Below, piece by piece: positions 8,989 to 16,657 of a stretch of 22,911 nt of DNA (within the stretch, counting starts at the first letter, position 1; every line of letters starts with the position of its first letter). The stretch comes from Chara braunii (Eukaryota; Streptophyta; Charophyceae; Charales; Characeae): contig BFEA01000017.1 in assembly GCA_003427395.1 (NCBI GenBank), positions 4,945,647-4,968,557 of the forward strand, in the 5' to 3' direction. Made by a program: the position numbers and the translations under genes. Below the pieces are notes generated by a model that ran no database searches, was not told the DNA's origin, and worked only from the letters and a program-made list of their open reading frames with translations.

Positions 8989-9003
8989 CTCAACATAAAT
9001 GTT
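5431..9003 (-). mobile_element. 5'-truncated L1-type LINE retrotransposon
   Basis: The minus strand carries one degenerate ORF2-like frame from about 9000 down to the stop at 5431. Order of parts: linker upstream of RT (about 8990-8530), reverse transcriptase (8526-7579), thumb and connection region, and a C-terminal zinc-finger region of the plant zf-RVT type with a basic/acidic tail. The apurinic-type endonuclease expected before the RT domain and any ORF1 are absent, so the copy is 5' truncated, as is usual for target-primed reverse transcription. The truncation point lies next to repeat A copy 2. The 3' end is unclear. Confidence 0.85.
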
Positions 9004-9146
9004 TCTGAAAAAAGGCGAGTTGGAGAAGATGGTGGGTTATCACGCATCCTACCAGTGAGGGGGCTGGCTGGCAGGATGGGAGTATGGCATAGCAGCAGCA
9101 GAGATGGTGGCTCTGCTGCAGTCAGTCTTGCCGGAGGGAGGTGAAG
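9004..9146. repeat. Dispersed repeat A, copy 2
   Basis: Same-orientation partner of 3857-4018, joined directly to the truncated 5' side of the LINE. It is about as diverged from copy 1 as an old dispersed repeat would be. An N lies just beyond, at 9229. Confidence 0.55.
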
Positions 9147-9309
9147 TGGTGTGTGGGGAGTTTTCTGAGACATTTCGATTTTTGCTTAATCATGATGTTG
9201 TCATTGACATGTCTGAAGTAGCTTGGTCCNGGTATCTCATGTTTTAAATGTCATCCTTCTAGATTTTCTTTTAGATGTTCTAGTAGAATTTTCTGAACGT
9301 ACTTGTTAT

Positions 9310-9434
9310 GGGACGCTGGGCCCGGTTCCCAGTTTGTGGCAGTATCTCGGGCCAAACATGCCTATATAGAAACCCGGAACCTTTTTCATACGTGTGCTCC
9401 TCCACACAAAATAAAAAAAAAAAAAAAAAAAAAA
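9310..9434 (+). mobile_element. Short poly(A)-tailed retroposon, plus strand
   Basis: Begins GGGACGCTGGGCCCGGTTCC and ends with a 22-base A run preceded by CACAAAATA. The start matches the reverse complement of the minus-strand copies (CAGCGTCCC ends) and the plus copy at 13712. The middle is variable and no Pol III boxes are seen. A GTACTTG before the element and GTACTGA after the tail could be remnants of a target duplication, but this is weak. Confidence 0.6.
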
Positions 9435-9559
9435 GTACTGAAACCGGGCTCATTAATATTAACGATGGAAAATGGAGGGTTTAAAACGGTCAGGAGATCG
9501 GCCACATATAGAGAGTCGAAGGGGATTCCAGAGAATTCAAAGAGAAGAAGAGGTGGATA

Positions 9560-9938
9560 ACCGCGACCACAGAATATACGAATGAGGAAGGTACAAACCA
9601 GATTTTCCCGAATGGCACAGGGTCGAGCGTAGAACACTCCCCACATCACTCAAGGCATGGGTGACCCTATGTCACTATTCCTGCTCGCGACTGGGAAACG
9701 TTCCCACCACCACTAGTGAGTCTCCCACTCCCGCTGATGGCGCCGCCTCCCAGTGGTCTTCAGGGTTTTGCATACCCAGCTGCAGTCTCGCTCCTTCATC
9801 TTGTTGATTTTCCAAATTCTACCGATAATACATGAGTGGTGAAGATATAAGCAGGAGTTCCCAGGATGGCCACTGGTCGAGCGTAGAACACTCCCCACGC
9901 CACTCAAGGCATGGGTGACCCTGCATCACTGTTTCCTG
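9560..9938. repeat. Pair of ~125-bp direct repeats
   Basis: Units at about 9560-9684 and 9810-9938 share GGTCGAGCGTAGAACACTCC then CCACATCACTCAAGGCATGG (second: CCACGCCACTCAAGGCATGG) and GTGACCCT, and weaker similarity upstream of that. A third, more diverged unit is likely at 10938-11040 (CACTCCCTAACCCACTCAAG then GGCTTAGGCTACACC). The core ATGGGTGACC equals the box C of plant 5S rRNA, discussed as a finding. No protein is recognised. Confidence 0.6.
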
Positions 9939-11227
9939 TGCTTGAAGAGCTACCACTTCAGGAATTAAACTTCGATGTGTCCCAGTAGACAGAATGTCAA
10001 GCCCTTCCTAATATCGAAATACAAGTACCCAGTCTCAAGAAACCTACAAACAGGCGAGCAAGTGCCGAATGCCCAAAACCAAAGACCCAACGAGCACACT
10101 GCAAGCAGAGCAAGAATCGAGTACCAAGAGCCACGTCAGAAGAAGGGCAGTGAAAAAACCACGCGAAATGACTCACAACAAAGAAATCTCAATCCAACCA
10201 CTAACGCTGAGACTATTGCCAACCGTCTCAACAACCAGAAGAAACACACGTACTGCTCAGAGAGAAACGAGAGGAAATTTGCATAGTAGACTTAGATCTG
10301 TTGTGGCGCTAAGTGTACCGGATTGACTATCCACATACTTGGCGCTCGCTCAAGATATGTCGAGTCTAAAAGCAACCTAATATGTAACCCAGCTAAATTA
10401 CCGAAACGAACCTAAACTGTGCCAAGATGTGCCGAAGAGGACTTACCAAATTACTAGGCTAGAACATATGGTTCGGTCACTCCGGGTAGACTGTGAGGAC
10501 CCCGGCCTCAATCTTCCTCTTTGATAATATAAGCCTTGGGCACTGGGCCCGTTTTGGCCAAAAAAAAAAAAAAAGAAGAAGAAGAAGAAGAAGAAGAAGA
10601 AGAACATATTGAATATCTCACGACGCCATTCCTGCTAGTACCGTGGCGCAGGGCGCTTTGTTCCCTCCTCCCTGACCGTCTTGCGTTGTAGAAAGGTCCA
10701 ACAAGACTTGCTGAAGCCCTTGGACATGCCGAAGCGCTGCCACCGCAGCGGCACGCTCTCCCACTGCGTCCAGATGTGCCGCTCCGCCTTCCTTGCTTTT
10801 CCTAGTGATCGTGACAGTCGAGATGGTGTGTCATGGAAATACAGCACACAACCTTTGGATGGTAAGAAAGGAACCTCCCTTTTTCAGCAGAAGGCTTAAG
10901 GGAAGAACGGCTCCTCTGGTGTCTAGGTTCAATTAGGTATGAGGGATGGTATGAAAGTCAGGTGTGAAGCTGCCAGGATGCATTGGCGTAAGAGTGCAAT
11001 GGCACTCCCTAACCCACTCAAGGGCTTAGGCTACACCAGGGCACTGTCGTCGTAGCTCTCACACAGCTATGGTGCCTGGCAGGGTAGGTGCTTCATAGAA
11101 TGAATCAACGTGCTCCAGCCCCAGCGTTGCATCCTACTCAGCCGCGACCCACGACCGGGCGCCGCCACCGCCGCTTCGTTAGCGCGTGTTTTCGCGCGGC
11201 CCTCCAATGCCACCTCTTTGTGTCTTT
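9939..11227. other. Unassigned DNA with a (GAA)n tract
   Basis: Two overlapping lysine/arginine/asparagine-rich frames (9975-10286 and 10069-10326) have no recognisable domain and neither is supported as a gene. A-rich plus (GAA)n sequence lies at 10560-10606 behind a short GGGCACTGGGCCCG-like start (10538), perhaps a truncated member of the short retroposon family. 11150-11200 is CpG-rich. Nothing else is identified. Confidence 0.4.
10560..10603. repeat. poly(A)-(GAA)n microsatellite
   Basis: An A15 run followed by about ten GAA/AAG units. It sits at the 3' end of a possible short retroposon fragment. Confidence 0.9.
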
Positions 11228-11410
11228 GGTAAATAATTTCGATCTGACCCTGAGGCAAAAGTTGTTCAGTTTATTTTTCTGCATAACATTGACTTTTTCG
11301 GTTTTTTTCTAGGGAGATATCCCGGGCGCCCGGGTCCCGATGTCACGCCCGGATTGGCGACCGGGTGACCGGCCGGGCATGACCCCCGGGCATGGCCCCG
11401 GGCAGCCTCA
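11228..11410 (+). mobile_element. Partial copy of the 8-bp-TSD MITE family, plus orientation
   Basis: ATTTCGATCTGACCCTGAGG then CAAAAGTTGTTCAGTTTATT and TTTCTGCATAACAT matches bases 15488-15541 of the complete element in the same orientation, and a GC-rich CCCGGG-dense end follows. The termini are not clear. It lies head-to-head with another copy starting near 11411. Confidence 0.65.
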
Positions 11411-11866
11411 GCGCCAAAAAAAAAAAAAAAAAAAAATCAAATCCAAAAAAATCTGACAAAAAAATATGTTGTGTAGAATTGCAATACAAACAACTTTTGG
11501 CTGAGGGTCACATCAGAATTCCTCACAGAACTAAAGATAAAAAAGAAAATAACCATATCACACTAAGGCACCCCCCTGTAAACCCCTTTAGCCCCTTTAA
11601 AATTCATTTACACTCCCCTTCCCCCCCCTTGACAGCCAACACTCAAAAAAAGAAAAGAGCCCGGATTTGGNNNNNNNNNNNNNNNNNNNNNNNNNNNNNN
11701 NNNNNNNNNNNNNNNNNNNNNNNNNNNNNNNNNNNNNNNNNNNNNNNNNNNNNNNNNNNNNNNNNNNNNNNNNNNNNNNNNNNNNNNNNNNNNNNNNNNN
11801 NNNNNNNNNNNNNNNNNNNNNNNNNNNNNNAAACAAGGTGCCCCGGGCAGCCCGGCTGGTAGCCTA
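11411..11866 (-). mobile_element. MITE family copy, minus orientation, interrupted by an N gap
   Basis: GTTGTGTAGAATTGCAATAC then AAACAACTTTTGGCTGAGGG then TCACATCAGAATTCCTCAC is the reverse complement of the family's internal segment (15488-15541). After the gap the sequence CAGCCCGGCTGGTAGCCTAG at 11847-11866 is a family terminus. Between lie 160 N (11671-11830). The inverted arrangement with the copy at 11228 may be a nested insertion, or an assembly artefact. Confidence 0.55.
11671..11830. other. Assembly gap (160 N)
   Basis: A run of N without sequence. It lies inside inverted, GC-rich MITE copies, which probably explains why it was not resolved. All frames that cross it are artefacts. 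Confidence 0.99.
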
Positions 11867-11900
11867 GCTGTCGGGTAAGGACTGTCATTTTTTTCATTAT

Positions 11901-12038
11901 TTTTTTTTCAAGGCCTGAGCAGGTCTGGTGGTGGTGGGGGGGGGGGTGATAGGAGCAGCCCTCCCTAATAGGCCTGCCAGTGGCCGCTCCATCTATTGGT
12001 GGGGAGCATCACCTGCTGGAAATCAGGTCCAGCGTCCC
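11901..12038 (-). mobile_element. Short poly(A)-tailed retroposon, minus strand
   Basis: A T run, a G/T-rich stretch and then CTCCATCTATTGGTGGGGAG with CACCTGCTGGAAATCAGGTC and CAGCGTCCC. On the minus strand it reads from GGGACGCTGGACCTG to an A-rich tail. It is one of the better preserved family members and directly follows the MITE terminus at 11866. Confidence 0.65.
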
Positions 12039-12817
12039 TTGAATACATGAACACATGAGCACATGCGCTGAGCATCGTTGGTGTCTGTGATGTCTGAGAG
12101 AAAGTGCCTGTGTTTCTCGTGGACTTCTCTAGCACCTGGGAATGCGAACGCACGCAAAACCATCCATTTTTCCGGACCCATTCAGCACTTCTTCACCTTT
12201 CTTGTGCCGCCAGATCTACATGGCCAAGCCAGACTGAGTGATGTGTTTCCTGGGGTATGGGGGGGCAGATGGATACTGCTATCCTGTTTGCTGCTTATAT
12301 AATCTCCTTTCTTGGAGTAAACCCTTAAGCCCCTAAAATCTTTGCCCTCCCCTCAATATCTGATACCCTTGCAGAATCCCTTCCATTTTTCCATCCTGAT
12401 TTCATCAATCTCTCCCGTACCATTCGGGTAGGACTGTCGTTACTTCGGTCGGGTCTTTGTTTTTTTCATTAACCAGCTGCAGGCAGGACATTCATCGCTG
12501 AGAGAATCACGTCTCTCTTTTACGTGAAGAAGAAGACAAGGCCTCTTTTCTTGCCCTGGTGCTCCGGATGGCCCAAAGGGCGCTGCAAGCTCGAGAAGAG
12601 GACTTCAAGGTAATTGCAGTGTTCGTGTCCGCAATCTAGACAAAGGAAGCACAAAGGACTTGTCTTTTTGCGTTCCTTTTTTTGATAGTAGGGAACTACA
12701 CCTAGCCCATGTCAGTGGGTGGTACACACACATGTAACTGTTGATAAACCAGATGGAGAGTTGGAATTGTAATGAAACATCAGTCAGATGATACATCAAT
12801 GCCGGGGGCTAGCCCCG
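12039..12817. other. No gene recognised; one weak exon-like stretch
   Basis: Mostly unassigned. Bases 12523-12609 read REEEDKASFLALVLRMAQ and onward to DFK, followed by AAGGTAATTGC, a fair splice donor. The charged helical character and donor site would suit an internal exon, but no family is recognised, the acceptor is uncertain and the frame meets a stop upstream. I would not call it a gene without transcript data. Confidence 0.3.
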
Positions 12818-12837
12818 TAAACCACCAATACTTGGAC
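12818..12837 (+). repeat. Lone left terminus of the TTAA hairpin MITE
   Basis: TAAACCACCAATACTTGG is one base off the family terminus TAAACCACCAGTACTTGG. No matching right terminus is found in the next 300 bp, so the element is truncated or decayed. It is preceded by CGGGGGCTAGCCCCG, a small palindrome. Confidence 0.55.
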
Positions 12838-12895
12838 CTGTGTTCAGCCATGGTTAGGCGCCGCGAGATCCTTCGGGAGCCAAGGCCATTTTAGT

Positions 12896-13410
12896 GCCCC
12901 TTGACAAAATTCATCAATGGCAGCCCCAAACCCCAGGAGTACAATCTGGATTGCTCTTTTTGGAGTTCTTCCATACCCCACCCACCACCCATCTGACCGC
13001 AAACCCCAGCGGTCTGATCGCAAAGCCATCCAAGGCCTTCACAGAGTCGCACACGCGGCACGTCTAGAAGAAGCAGCATTTTCGTGGCCCTGGATGAAAT
13101 TCATCAACGGCAGCCCCAACCCCCAGCAGCCCAGTCTGTTCTTTTTTTTTTTTTTCAACAACCCTTACCGGCTACTAGAGAGGGTGATGCTGCACCTCTC
13201 CCTAGTAGACCGGTCAGGCGCTCCAGTCTATAAGTGGTGATAAGTGGTGAGCTAATCCTGGAAATTGGGTCCAGCTCCCACTGATACAATGGTCCAGCAG
13301 CCGAACATGGACTTCGGAGCAATTGCTGATCCCCAACCCATCCACGGACTGCACAGTGTCGCACACAGGCAAGGTAACCGAATCCGTCATGGTCCCTGGA
13401 TGAGACTCCT
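12896..13410. repeat. Diverged tandem segments, interrupted by a retroposon
   Basis: ACAAAATTCATCAATGGCAG then CCCCAAACCCCAGG (12904-12937) recurs as ATGAAATTCATCAACGGCAG then CCCCAACCCCCAGC (13095-13129). ATCCAAGGCCTTCACAGAGT then CGCACACGCGGCA (13027) recurs as ATCCACGGACTGCACAGTGT then CGCACACAGGCAA (13339). Two to three diverged units are thus interleaved with the retroposon at 13142. No protein is recognised. Confidence 0.55.
13142..13279 (-). mobile_element. Short poly(A)-tailed retroposon, minus strand
   Basis: A T14 run then a body ending CCTGGAAATTGGGTCCAGCT and CCCA. The CTCCATCTATTGGTGGGGAG core is altered to CTCCAGTCTATAAGTGGTGA, so this copy is older. It has landed within the tandem segments at 12896-13410. 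Confidence 0.5.
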
Positions 13411-13467
13411 TTTTAGATGGCTACAATCTTTTGGTGGGGAGCTGCGGTTGCTGGATAGGGGTTCCGT
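13410..13467 (-). mobile_element. Short retroposon fragment
   Basis: CTACAATCTTTTGGTGGGGA then GCTGCGGTTGCTGGATAGGG matches the CTCCATCTATTGGTGGGGAG / CACCTGCTGGAAACCGGG part of the family, behind a short T run. Only about 50 bp are recognisable. Confidence 0.4.
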
Positions 13468-13711
13468 TGTACCGTCCTTGCGCCGTTAACTCCGGTAGCC
13501 TATTTTCGGTAGTAGTTCTGCGAAAATGATGCAACAGTGCAGCCTCCACCATCACCATGCGGTTGGCCCTTCCTTCAATTCTCCTTCTATCTACTGTTAT
13601 GCTCCTGATTTGAATGAAACACACGACTAGTTTCCAGTTGTCATGACAGCAATCATACATAAGGACGGTAAGCATGATGAAGTCTTATTCACCTGTCAGC
13701 CAATGTCGTAT

Positions 13712-13861
13712 GGGACGCTGGGCCCGGTTCCCAGCATGTGTCATTCCCCACACATAAGACCGGAGCCATCAACCCCCCGTGGACCCCACTACAAGCACAG
13801 CCTCTTATCCCTGCCTGCAGTACAGGGCCCCCGTTGACGTATTTTCAAAAACAAAAAAAAA
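13712..13861 (+). mobile_element. Short poly(A)-tailed retroposon, plus strand
   Basis: Starts GGGACGCTGGGCCCGGTTCC then CAGCATGTG and ends in TTTTCAAAAACAAAAAAAAA. The first 25 bases are identical or nearly so to the plus copy at 9310, while the rest differs. No target duplication was identified. Confidence 0.55.
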
Positions 13862-14007
13862 GAAGATTGAAATGCCACTGAGTTAGCATGATTCCTTTGT
13901 ACTATAGAGTTACTATGATTGAGTTCAACCTGGTTCTGAGTGGGACAGTGATGTTCTGGAAGTGTCGAAGGCTTAGATTGAGTGTCGAACCTGCTACAGC
14001 CCAGGCT

Positions 14008-14188
14008 TTAAACCACCAGTATGTTTCCCTGCCATTTTTTTCTCAGACGCGACATGCATGCGGCCACAAATTTCGACTGGTGGCCTACCAGAGCAAACTG
14101 ATTTGTTTTTTTGGGGAAATTTTGGGAGTGCAGGGCGTTTCCGGTCACCCAGGCTCGGCAAGGGAATGGTCAAAGTACTGGTGATTTT
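14008..14188. mobile_element. TTAA hairpin MITE, diverged copy
   Basis: TTAAACCACCAGTATGTTTCC at the left and AAAGTACTGGTGATTTT at the right are the family's termini with a few changes. The interior contains CAGGCTCGGCAAGGG-like sequence, as in other copies. A frame crossing it (13888-14184) is not a recognised protein. Confidence 0.55.
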
Positions 14189-14245
14189 CGAGCAAAAATG
14201 ACGAGAGTTGAATTACACCTGCCACTGGATCAATGAATGCGGTTC

Positions 14246-14415
14246 TTAAACCACCAGTACCTTTCTCCACTCGAAATTTAAGGCGCGCCGGGCAACACGG
14301 TAGCCAATTGGGGGAGGGCCTCCGTTGATAGATCGAATCGGCGGCCCGCTTCCCGTTTCGGGTCGCCTCCGGCACTGCCCCTGGCGAACATGTAGGAAAG
14401 GTACTTGAGGTTTAA
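14246..14415. mobile_element. TTAA hairpin MITE, 170 bp
   Basis: TTAAACCACCAGTACCTTTC at the left and GAAAGGTACTTGAGGTTTAA at the right form a 20-bp terminal inverted repeat with one mismatch. The arms carry their own paired change (CCTTTC/GAAAGG in place of CTTGG/CCAAG). The GC-rich interior contains GATCGAATCGGCGGCCCGC, shared with the copy at 22302. No coding capacity. Confidence 0.7.
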
Positions 14416-15043
14416 GACGATCCGTCTTCTCAAAGTGCCAGAGACTTATGTGAGCCTGAATTATCTGAGAAGTTGTGAGAACCTTCACAGCCAAAGTTAT
14501 TCAACTGGAGACAACAAGTTAACAACCTTTTTTTCTTTTTTTTTTAACTACACTATATTCTTCTCTCAAATTATTTTTGCCTTTCACTACCTACCTCCCG
14601 CTACTCCTAAGGCTATATACAGGGGGGACCCCTGCACGCATAGCTACCTCACAATGAAGGGATTGCATGTTTGACTTTGGCCTTTTCTTTTTGTTTTCCT
14701 TTCTTAAAAAAAAAAAAAAAAAAACAGGACGACGGCCTTGAGATATCACCATTTGAGATGTCATCATTGAAATGGCCGGCTTTTCACAACAATTTTACTT
14801 TGGCCATCTGGTTGCATCTGAATTCGAACTCCCGTCTGTATTTCAACAGTTCGCAGCTCTTCTTTTCTTTTTCCTAAAACAACCGAACCATCCATCCATT
14901 TATGTGTGTCATCCTTGCCCAGGAGGGGCCACTCTTATCTTCTGTCAGTGTGCCGTCTCTTTTTCTTTTTTTTTTTTTGACCAGGACACCGTCACTAGGG
15001 CAGGTGAACAGATGTACTCAAGGACAATTGTCAATCTTTCCTT
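14416..15043. other. No gene recognised; T-rich and A-rich runs
   Basis: T-rich runs at 14526-14545 and 14960-14977 and an A18 run at 14706-14724. Short frames here translate low-complexity F/K/S-rich strings and are not supported. This is the upstream flank of the 18S retrocopy. Confidence 0.5.
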
Positions 15044-15925
15044 TACATAGCAAGGATTGACTGATTGAGAGCTGATTCTTGATTCTGTTGGGGGGGGGTG
15101 CATGGCCGTTCTTAGTTGGTNGAGTGATTTGTCTGGTTAATTCCGTCAACGAACGAGACCTCAGCCTGCTAAATACTACGCGGGGACCTTTCCTCATGGC
15201 CAGCTTCTTAGAGGGACTGTTGGACGACTAGCCAACGGAAGTTTGAGGCAATAACAGGTCTGTGATGCCCTTAGATGTTCTGGGCCGCACGCGCGCTACA
15301 CTGATGAATCCAACGAGTCGCTTGCCTGCGTCGAAAGGCCCGGGTAACCTTCTTAAGGTTCATCGTGACGGGCTAGGCTACCAGAGTGGCCCGGGTCCAC
15401 TTGCCCGGCCGGGCCAAAGAATAAAATAAAATTAAAAAATAAAAGAATTATTTTTAAATTTTAATTTTTATTCTAAATTTGGTGAAGAATTTCGATGCGA
15501 CCCTGAGGCAAACGTTGTTCAGTTTATTTTTCTGCATAACATAGTTTTTTTTTCGGAGTTTTTGGATTTTTTTTTTTTTTCGCTGGGACCTTGCTTGGTC
15601 CTTGCACGGGCTGGCCACCCGGGACCCGGGCGGCCCGGCTGGTAGCCTAGGTGACGGGGATGTATTGATATATTGTTGTAATTATCGATCTTGAACGTGG
15701 AATGCCTAGTAGCGAGTCATCAGCTCGCGCTGATTATGTCCCTGACCTTTGTACACACCGCCCGTCGCTCCCACCGATTGAATGGTCCAGTGAAGTGTCT
15801 GGATTAACGTGATCTCGGCGGTTTGTCGCTGGGGGTGCTGTGAGAAGTTCATTGAACCTTATCATTTAGAGGAAGGAGAAGTTGTAACAAGGTTTCTGTA
15901 GGTGAACCTTCGGAAGGATCATTAA
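15044..15925 (+). pseudogene. 18S rRNA retrocopy, 3' third, split by a MITE
   Basis: From about ACATAGCAAGGATTGACTGA the sequence follows eukaryotic 18S rRNA to its exact mature 3' end, GGATCATTA at about 15917-15925. Landmarks: GTGCATGGCCGTTCTTAGTT, GTCTGGTTAATTCCGTCAAC, AACGAACGAGACCTCAGCCT, TTGTACACACCGCCCGTCGC, AGGAAGGAGAAGTTGTAACA. Without the 278-bp insertion and its duplicated 8 bp it is about 596 nt, the last third of the gene. It differs from normal 18S at universally conserved bases (AAGTTGTAAC for AAGTCGTAAC, GTTTCTGTAGG for GTTTCCGTAGG, GAACCTTCGG for GAACCTGCGG, and a deletion in the GTAAGCGCGAGTC helix), so it is not functional. An A-rich tail follows at once where ITS1 should begin, indicating reverse transcription of mature 18S RNA. 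Confidence 0.9.
15373..15650 (+). mobile_element. 278-bp MITE with 8-bp target duplication (hAT-like)
   Basis: Begins CTAGGCTACCAGAGTGGCCC and ends GGCCCGGCTGGTAGCCTAG, an imperfect terminal inverted repeat. It is flanked by an exact 8-bp duplication, GTGACGGG (15365-15372 and 15651-15658), and removal of the element plus one copy restores continuous 18S sequence. The interior is A/T-rich with no coding capacity. An 8-bp duplication fits a hAT-type transposase, though P-type elements also give 8 bp and no transposase is present here. It is the reference copy for the fragments at 2092, 11228 and 11411. Confidence 0.9.
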
Positions 15926-15972
15926 AACAAAAACAAAAAAACAAAACAAAAAAAAAAAAAACAGAAAAAAAG
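15926..15972 (+). repeat. A-rich tail of the 18S retrocopy
   Basis: A-rich sequence interrupted by single C and G bases (AAACAAAAACAAA type) directly after the 18S 3' end. It is followed near 15985 by CATAGCAA, which also occurs at the 5' junction (15046-15053) and may be part of a target duplication. Confidence 0.75.
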
Positions 15973-16144
15973 AGGGGCTTTGTTCATAGCAATGAAGACA
16001 TATCACAAGGACTTGAACTCATGACCTGTTTATGAAAAGTATGTGTGTGTAGCATTCAGTCACTTCCAAGTTGGACCCTTGACTGTGCGCTCACTCAATT
16101 TCCGTCCTCGGCAAATTTGTACCTGTCTGTCCGTGTGCGCCTTC

Positions 16145-16560
16145 TGTGGTTTTTCGGCAGCTGAGGGCAATTTCGGAACCCATCTCATCAATGACCATAT
16201 TCCCGCAATGGAAGGGATATTGCTCAATCCGAGCGCTGCACGCGTTCAACGGGGGACAGGCTTTTTGACGGAGTTAATCATCACTTTCATCTTAGTGTTT
16301 GTGATTTGGGGCACAGTGGTGGACTCTTGCGGTCCAACGGCCATCACCCCATTCATCATCGGTCTCACGGTTGTGGCCAATCACCTGGCTGCCCTCCCCA
16401 TCACCGGGGCATCCATGAACCCCACGAGGTCCTTCGGAGCTTATGTCTGGTCTGACGAGTAGGAGGATCACTGATTCACTGGTTCTACTGGATTGGGCCT
16501 CTGTTGGGTGCCGCAATTGCCGTGCTATTCTACGAGCATGTCCTCTTGGTACCTTCGTAA
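16145..16560 (+). pseudogene. Aquaporin (MIP family) C-terminal half, disrupted
   Basis: Aquaporins are six-helix membrane channels for water or small solutes, with two half-helices each bearing an NPA-type motif. Here the translation GFLTELIITFILVFVIWGTV is helix 4, ITPFIIGLTVVANHLAAL helix 5, ITGASMNPTRSFGAYVW the second NPA box (NPT in place of NPA) with its conserved arginine, and HWFYWIGPLLGAAIAVLFYE helix 6, ending at the stop 16558-16560. Homology begins near 16160 behind TTTTCGGCAG, a plausible splice acceptor; the N-terminal half and first NPA box are not in the window. A TAG at 16460-16462 stands where a tryptophan is expected (DE-stop-EDH), and CACTGATTCACTGGTT just after it is an 8-bp tandem duplication that shifts the frame for helix 6. 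Both defects point to a pseudogene, unless one is a sequencing error. Subfamily is uncertain. Confidence 0.75.
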
Positions 16561-16657
16561 GGCACCGGTGTCCAGAAGCCACAACCAGTTTTGGACAGGG
16601 ATCACCCAGAGAAGACTGTGACTACAGTATAGAAATTCAGTCATGTTTCTCATGTTC

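Noticed and set aside
5431-9003. Alternative genetic code reading through the LINE stops
   Set aside because: TAA, TAG and TGA all occur as stops, two of them at expected tryptophans and others at likely CAA or CGA sites; mutation is simpler.
9975-10326. Basic, lysine/asparagine-rich protein
   Set aside because: Two overlapping frames of about equal length and low-complexity composition, without motif, splice signal or homology that I recognise.
12300-12620. Protein-coding gene around the REEEDKASFLALVLRMAQ frame
   Set aside because: One short exon-like stretch with a donor site but no clear acceptor, neighbouring exon or recognised family.
15044-15925. Active ribosomal DNA locus
   Set aside because: Conserved 18S positions are mutated, a MITE interrupts it, the 5' two thirds are missing and no ITS/5.8S/28S follows.
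16455-16475. Intron in the aquaporin at GA|GTAGGAGG
   Set aside because: Helix-6 homology resumes within a few codons, far too close for an intron, and an 8-bp tandem duplication explains the frame change.
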